Of a stretch of DNA of 9,519 nt, positions 5,754-9,519 are shown one piece after another. The translations under genes and the position numbers were made by a program. Location: the NCBI GenBank assembly GCA_003155465.1, contig PMCR01000549.1, positions 1-9,519 on the forward strand. The letters run 5' to 3'. Source of the DNA: Myxococcales bacterium (lineage in GTDB: Bacteria > Myxococcota > Polyangia > Fen-1088). Below the pieces are notes generated by a model. The model was not told the origin of the DNA. It did no database searches and saw only the letters and a program-made list of their open reading frames with translations. How positions within the stretch are numbered: the first letter of the stretch is position 1; each line of letters begins with the position of its first letter.

Positions 5754-6641
5754 TCACCTTTCGCAGCCACCGTAGGGCGAGAACGCCCGGCCGGTCTCGC
5801 TCTTCTGAAAGAATTGGATCTCGGCCGGTGTGTAGGCGTCGGGGCTCCCACAAGGAAGCTGGCGCTGGATGAACCTCTCGATGGTGTTCGCCGCCTTCAC
5901 GCCCTCTGGCGTGCCGTCGGTTTCGCGCCAAAGCTCGAACAAGATACGTCGGCGTTCACGCGCCGAGTAGCGGGTATCACTCCACAGGTCGGCGAGCGCA
6001 TCTGGCAGCCGACTGATGGCTTTGCGTATGTCCTCTCGGCGAGCCGCGACGGCCAGACTCATCCTGACCTCGAAAGTGGCAGCGAGAAAACGCGCCTTCT
6101 CCACCCAATAGGGATCTTGGCCTAGAGCACGCATGATCTCGTCGTTCAGGTCCATCGTGCCACCGAGCCCCCCGACAACAAAGCTGTCGGGCAGTCGGTA
6201 ACAGGGGGAGTTTCGCGGGCAGACCTCGGAACGTTCCAGCCTGTCGGCCGGCGAGCCAGGGAGCGGCTGGAAGGGAGCCTCCGGCTGGCGGCGCTTGGCC
6301 TTACGGCCGAAGAGCAGCCCCTGCAGGGTCTCGGTCTTGTCTGCCGGTGGCATGGGCATGGCGATGAGCCCCACGTGATCGAAGAATGCCTTCCGGTCAT
6401 GAAAAGTGACCACGCCATCACGCGTGACCCTGGCCTCAAAAACCCGCCCCTTGTAGACGTAGCCATCTCCCGAACGGCGAAGCTGGTACTCGTTCTGGGC
6501 TGGGCTGGCCTGGTACGCGTGGGCCATGACCCAGATGGGCGGCACCCCAGCGTCAGGGTGGACCGTCGCGCCGGCGTCGACGCCCAACGCGACGGTCGTG
6601 ATCAGAAGTGCCAAGCCCACGGCCACATAATAAGCCAGCAA
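5754..6641 (-). CDS. Secreted hypothetical protein, myxobacterial type
   Basis: About 295 residues of unknown function. The N-terminus LLAYYVAVGLALLITTVALGV is a hydrophobic signal peptide or anchor, so the rest is probably periplasmic or surface-located. Visible parts are a strand-rich segment (RRSGDGYVYKGRVFEARVTRDGV, residues about 55-80), a Cys pair in EVCPRNSPCYRLP, then a helical C-terminal half with MDLNDEIMRALGQDPYW, ARERRRILFELW and IERFIQRQLPCGSPDAYTPAE. From memory this C-terminal pattern recurs in hypothetical myxobacterial proteins. No ATG fits: TTG 6641 keeps the complete hydrophobic segment, GTG 6626 is an alternative, and an in-frame TGA lies 18 bases before the TTG. It is first in a two-gene unit with the AgmX/PglI-like gene, which starts 4 bases after its stop, and is divergent from the prolyl isomerase gene. 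Confidence 0.7.
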   Translation of the reverse strand: MLAYYVAVGLALLITTVALGVDAGATVHPDAGVPPIWVMAHAYQASPAQNEYQLRRSGDGYVYKGRVFEARVTRDGVVTFHDRKAFFDHVGLIAMPMPPADKTETLQGLLFGRKAKRRQPEAPFQPLPGSPADRLERSEVCPRNSPCYRLPDSFVVGGLGGTMDLNDEIMRALGQDPYWVEKARFLAATFEVRMSLAVAARREDIRKAISRLPDALADLWSDTRYSARERRRILFELWRETDGTPEGVKAANTIERFIQRQLPCGSPDAYTPAEIQFFQKSETGRAFSPYGGCER

Positions 6642-6708
6642 AGCCAGAACTGCTCGTCATGGCTGCGCCACGCGCCAGGATTCCCTTGTCCGTGTATCAT
6701 GCTCAGCC
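6642..6708. promoter_or_regulatory. Divergent intergenic region, likely holds two promoters
   Basis: Only 67 bases separate the minus-strand hypothetical gene from the plus-strand isomerase gene, so promoters for both should lie here or slightly inside the genes. I see no strong -35/-10 pair. TATCAT at 6695-6700 resembles a -10 but is only 8 bases before the ATG, which would give an almost leaderless message. Neither gene has a clear Shine-Dalgarno sequence. Confidence 0.4.
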
Positions 6709-7671
6709 ATGCGAGCCTCCCATTTCTGTCTTCCCGTCACCCTGACCCTCGCCCTTGGCTGCCACAACCAGTCCCCGGGGGACGGCACACCGGTGCTGGC
6801 ACGGGTGGGGGATAGTGTTGTTACCGCCCGCGACTTGGAAGCTCGGGTCGCCTTCTTGGGCCACTCCAAGTACCTCCTCGACCACTATTCAAAACTCGAA
6901 AAGAGGAAGGAGGTGCTTGATGGCCTGATTCAGGCCGAGGCGCTCTATCAAGAGGCCCGCCGGCTTGGCTACGATCGCGACCCGGCGGTGAAGCAGACTG
7001 TCGTGAATCGCATGCTGCAAGCCGAGGCCGATTCGCGCGCGAACGCACAGGGCATCAGCGACGCTGAGGTGGAACAATACTACAAGACCCATCCCAGCGA
7101 GTTTTCGCGGCTCGACCAGGTGAGGTTGACCCAGATCGTCGTCAAGGACCGGAGCAAGGCGCTCAAGGTCGCCGCAGAGGCCAGGGCCTTGCCCAAGGGG
7201 AACAATGAGGCCCTTCGGGTGCTGGTGGCTTCGTCCTCCGAGGATGAAGCGTCCCGCGCGCGCGGCGGCGACACGGGCATCTTGGACCGCAACACATCCA
7301 CCTTGCCCAAGGCCGTAGTAGAGGCCGGGTTTGCGCTGGCCCAGGTTCGTGACGTGTCGGATCCCATCAAGACCGAGCGTGGCTACGCCGTGGTTGTCCT
7401 CACGCAGAAGCAGCCAGGCTTTTCCAAGACTTTGGCTGAGGCCAAGATGGATATTCAGTCGAGGCTGACCTACGAACATCGGCAGCAGGGACGCAACGCA
7501 CTCACGGCAGAGATCCGAAGGAAAACCAAGGTCGAGATTGACGAAGCCCAGCTCGCGAAGTTCACGCTTCCCCCGCCGGGTCCTGGGCAATCCGCCGCCT
7601 CCCCGGAAAAGCGCAGCCCTGGCCCTGGTCCGGGCGCGCCCCCGTCGGCTCCCCCGACGCAAGGACCCTAG
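6709..7671 (+). CDS. Lipoprotein peptidyl-prolyl isomerase, parvulin (SurA/PrsA-like)
   Basis: A 320-residue periplasmic foldase. The N-terminus ends in a lipobox LALGC with the lipidated cysteine at C18, so the protein should be anchored in the inner or outer membrane. Residues about 28-110 form a helical chaperone-like N-domain (VGDSVVTARDLEARV, LDGLIQAEALYQEARRLGY). The parvulin rotamase domain spans about 117-235: VRLTQIVVKD, ARGGDTGILDRN, VVEAGFALAQVRDVSDPIKTERGYAVVVL. A charged helical region follows, then a Pro/Gly/Ala-rich tail (about 288-320) that is probably disordered. It likely helps fold outer-membrane or secreted proteins. ATG 6709 is the only start that includes the signal sequence, although no Shine-Dalgarno is visible. 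It is followed 66 bp later by the histidine kinase gene; co-transcription is possible. Confidence 0.9.
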   Translation: MRASHFCLPVTLTLALGCHNQSPGDGTPVLARVGDSVVTARDLEARVAFLGHSKYLLDHYSKLEKRKEVLDGLIQAEALYQEARRLGYDRDPAVKQTVVNRMLQAEADSRANAQGISDAEVEQYYKTHPSEFSRLDQVRLTQIVVKDRSKALKVAAEARALPKGNNEALRVLVASSSEDEASRARGGDTGILDRNTSTLPKAVVEAGFALAQVRDVSDPIKTERGYAVVVLTQKQPGFSKTLAEAKMDIQSRLTYEHRQQGRNALTAEIRRKTKVEIDEAQLAKFTLPPPGPGQSAASPEKRSPGPGPGAPPSAPPTQGP

Positions 7672-7727
7672 CGAAATCCAGTCAGGAAATTCGATGCTTT
7701 CCCTCCGGTGACCTGTGAAACTAACTT

Positions 7728-7731
7728 AGGG
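7728..7731 (+). promoter_or_regulatory. Ribosome-binding site deciding the kinase start
   Basis: AGGG followed by six bases (CGAGAC) before ATG 7738. The competing GTG at 7708 has only a pyrimidine-rich lead (TTTCCCTCCG), so the site supports the shorter protein. Confidence 0.55.
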
Positions 7732-7737
7732 CGAGAC

Positions 7738-9195
7738 ATGGCCACTATTCATGATCTGACCAAGTACCTCGCACAGCCCGATGGCCCGCTGGGTGCGGTG
7801 GTCGAGATGTTTCCGGACATGGTCTTCGTGGTCGACCGCGAGGAACACCTCCTGCACATCAACACCCTGGCCGCACGCTCTTTGGGCGGTACACCCGAGC
7901 AGTTCATTGGGCGCAGGCAAGGCACGCTTTTTGGCCCCACTTTGGGCGAGCGGCACAGCCGCATCATCCAGCAAGTCTTCTCCACCGGTGAGATCGTCGT
8001 GACCGAGACGCATCAGGAGCTGCACGACGCGCCCGTATGGATCGATTCGCGTCTGGTTCCGCTCAAGGCGGCGAGTGGCGAGGTGCGGGCCGTGGTCGGC
8101 ATCATTCGCGAGGTCAGTACCCGCGTGCGCGCCCAGGAAGCGCTGGCCGAACGCGAGGCCTACCTGCGCGCCATGCTGGACAACTTTCCCTTCCTGGTGT
8201 GGCTGAAGGATGTCAAAGGCCGCTTCCTGGCTGTCAACGAAGCCTTTGCGCACGCATGCGGCCGGGCGCGCTCCGGCGATGTCGTCGGCCTGACCGACTT
8301 CGATGTCTGGCCGAAAGAGCTGGCGCAACGCTATATCGACGACGACCTCAGCGTGATGGCCACCCGCCAGCAGAAAGACGTTGAGGAGCCCATCTTCACC
8401 GAGGGAGCCTCCCGTTGGTTCGAAACCTTCAAAACGCCGGTTCTCGACAAGCGGGGCAAGGTGCTCGGCACCACCGGTTTCTCGCGCGACATCACCGATC
8501 GCCAGCGCCTCGACGAGGAACTGCGTGCCCAGCGCGAACAGCTCCGTGCCCTGGCCGCCCACGTCGAATCCGTGCGTGAAGAAGAGCGGGTGCGCATCGC
8601 GCGCGAGATCCACGACGAGCTGGGCCAGGCGCTGACCTGCATGAGCATGGACCTTGCTTTTCTGGAAAAGCAACTGCCGAGGGAAGACACCCAGGCCGCC
8701 GCGCGGGTATCGGCGCTTGCGACCCTGGTCAGGGAAACGGTGAAGACCGTGCGCCGCATTTCCGCTGAACTGCGCCCCAGCATCCTGGACGACTTGGGTC
8801 TGGGCGCCGCGATGGAGTGGCTCGGGCACGACTTCGCAACCCGCACCGGCATCGACTGCGCGGTATCGGTGCCCAGCAACGTCACCATCGCGGCGGAGCG
8901 AGGCACCATCGTGTTCCGCATGTGTCAGGAGGCCTTGACCAACGTGGCCCGCCACGCCGGGGCCAGCCACGTCAGCATCGATCTGATGATCGACGCCGAC
9001 GACAACCTGATCCTCGAGGTGAGCGACAATGGTCGCGGCATCACCGACGAGGAAGTCCACCGGCCCGATTCACTGGGGTTGCTCGGCATGCGCGAGCGTG
9101 CGGCCCTTCTAGGCGGGGTAGCCGAGGTGAAGGGCACGAAGGGTCAGGGAACGACCGTGACGGTCCGGGTGCCCCTGCAGGGCTCCCCGGCATAG
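7738..9195 (+). CDS. Soluble two-PAS histidine kinase, NarL-partner type (HisKA_3)
   Basis: A 485-residue sensor kinase with no membrane segment, so a cytoplasmic sensor. PAS1 covers about residues 20-135 (EMFPDMVFVVDREEHLLHIN to VVGIIREVSTRVRAQ) and PAS2 about 140-255 (MLDNFPFLVWLKDVKGRFLAVN to GTTGFSRDITDRQ). A coiled linker leads to the HisKA_3 dimerisation domain with phospho-acceptor H292 in IAREIHDELGQALT. The ATPase part has the N-box MCQEALTNVARHA (about 395-407), the G1 motif VSDNGRGI (about 428-435) and GLLGMRERAALLGG. This core is typical of kinases that phosphorylate NarL/LuxR-type response regulators, but none is encoded next to it here. ATG 7738 is preferred: AGGG lies 6 bases ahead. 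A GTG at 7708 would add ten residues. The signal sensed cannot be told from sequence. Confidence 0.92.
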   Translation: MATIHDLTKYLAQPDGPLGAVVEMFPDMVFVVDREEHLLHINTLAARSLGGTPEQFIGRRQGTLFGPTLGERHSRIIQQVFSTGEIVVTETHQELHDAPVWIDSRLVPLKAASGEVRAVVGIIREVSTRVRAQEALAEREAYLRAMLDNFPFLVWLKDVKGRFLAVNEAFAHACGRARSGDVVGLTDFDVWPKELAQRYIDDDLSVMATRQQKDVEEPIFTEGASRWFETFKTPVLDKRGKVLGTTGFSRDITDRQRLDEELRAQREQLRALAAHVESVREEERVRIAREIHDELGQALTCMSMDLAFLEKQLPREDTQAAARVSALATLVRETVKTVRRISAELRPSILDDLGLGAAMEWLGHDFATRTGIDCAVSVPSNVTIAAERGTIVFRMCQEALTNVARHAGASHVSIDLMIDADDNLILEVSDNGRGITDEEVHRPDSLGLLGMRERAALLGGVAEVKGTKGQGTTVTVRVPLQGSPA

Positions 9196-9259
9196 GTACC
9201 CAGTGCGAGCGGCATGGGTTATGGTGTAGCTGCGGGAGATTGGCTCCCCAACCCCGAAC
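9196..9259. other. Intergenic region before rmlB with a small hairpin
   Basis: GGGAG at 9234-9238 can pair with CTCCC at 9244-9248 around a 5-base loop, 11 bases before the next start codon. There is no T-run, so it is not a typical intrinsic terminator, and a 5-bp stem is weak. I see no strong promoter motif. Confidence 0.3.
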
Positions 9260-9519
9260 ATGCGAATCCTGGTAACCGGCGGCGCTGGCTTCATCGGCGC
9301 GAACTTCCTCAATCTCTTGGTGCCCCGCCACCCCGAGCACCAGTTCATCAACCTGGACGCGCTGACCTACGCCGCCAACCCGCGCAGCCTGGACGCGGTG
9401 GCCGATCGGGCCAACTACGCCTTCGAGCGGGCCGACCTGTGTGATTTCTCCGCGCTGCAGGGCGTGTTTGCCCGCCGTCAACCCGAAATCGTGGTGCACT
9501 TCGCGGCCGAGAGCCACGT
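9260..9519 (+). CDS. rmlB: dTDP-glucose 4,6-dehydratase, N-terminal part (3' end outside window)
   Basis: Converts dTDP-glucose to dTDP-4-keto-6-deoxyglucose, the second step toward dTDP-rhamnose and other deoxysugars of surface polysaccharide, using bound NAD. The first 86 residues are present. They show the extended SDR Rossmann start MRILVTGGAGFIGANF (GGAGFIG at 7-13), the RmlB-typical NLDALTYAANPRSLD, the acidic-residue segment RADLCDFSALQ, and VVHFAAESH at the very end. The wording LTYAxNxxSL and FAAESH separates RmlB from UDP-galactose 4-epimerase. The catalytic Tyr/Lys lie beyond the window. ATG 9260 fits the family N-terminus exactly, though it lacks a clear Shine-Dalgarno. It is probably the first gene of a sugar-nucleotide cluster that continues downstream. 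Confidence 0.94.
   Translation, partial: MRILVTGGAGFIGANFLNLLVPRHPEHQFINLDALTYAANPRSLDAVADRANYAFERADLCDFSALQGVFARRQPEIVVHFAAESH

Noticed and set aside
5075..6125. Long plus-strand open frames (5075-5872, 5211-6125) opposite the minus-strand genes
   Set aside because: They are Arg/Ser/Pro-rich, carry no recognisable motifs, and lie antisense to genes with export signals and a clear C-terminal domain. They reflect high-GC codon bias.
7685..7702. Hairpin GGAAA/TTTCC between the isomerase and kinase genes as a terminator
   Set aside because: Only a 5-bp A/T-rich stem with an 8-base loop and no T-run, which is too weak to call.
7726..9060. 444-codon minus-strand open frame opposite the histidine kinase
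   Set aside because: The plus strand has complete PAS, HisKA_3 and ATPase motifs. The antisense frame is compositionally typical of a GC-rich shadow.

Overview
The window is GC-rich, densely coded DNA that looks like a myxobacterial or related Myxococcota/Deltaproteobacteria chromosome. This rests on the codon bias, an AgmX/PglI-type C-terminal domain protein, and a secreted hypothetical protein of a type I associate with myxobacteria. No database search was possible, so the taxonomic reading is an inference.

Layout. (1) 1-570 (+) is the 3' part of argH (argininosuccinate lyase). (2) 571-993 is a gene-poor stretch with a possible scrap of a transposase N-terminus. (3) 994-1651 (+) is a two-gene toxin-antitoxin module: a Phd/YefM-type antitoxin followed, with an 11-bp overlap, by a PIN-domain (VapC-type) toxin. 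(4) 1652-1867 holds no recognisable gene. (5) 1868-2334 is a small non-autonomous insertion element. It has perfect 18-bp terminal inverted repeats around a transposase pseudogene that has an amber codon, has lost its whole catalytic centre by internal deletion, and has lost its stop. A four-unit 10-bp repeat overlaps the right end. (6) 2396-4726 (+) is glycogen/alpha-glucan phosphorylase, read in the same open frame as the transposase remnant and apparently missing about 53 conserved residues after the KRIH motif. (7) 6641-4736 (-) is a two-gene unit: a secreted hypothetical protein, then a proline/alanine/arginine-rich envelope protein ending in an AgmX/PglI-like domain. (8) 6709-7671 (+) is a lipoprotein with a parvulin-type (SurA/PrsA-like) prolyl isomerase domain, divergent from unit 7. 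(9) 7738-9195 (+) is a soluble histidine kinase with two PAS domains and a HisKA_3 core. (10) 9260-9519 (+) is the 5' end of rmlB/rfbB (dTDP-glucose 4,6-dehydratase).

The genes do not form one pathway. The region between argH and glgP is an accessory pocket of mobile-element debris and a toxin-antitoxin pair. The most unusual points are the internally deleted element fused in frame to glgP, and the precise in-frame gap inside the catalytic domain of that phosphorylase. I saw no CRISPR array, rRNA or tRNA.
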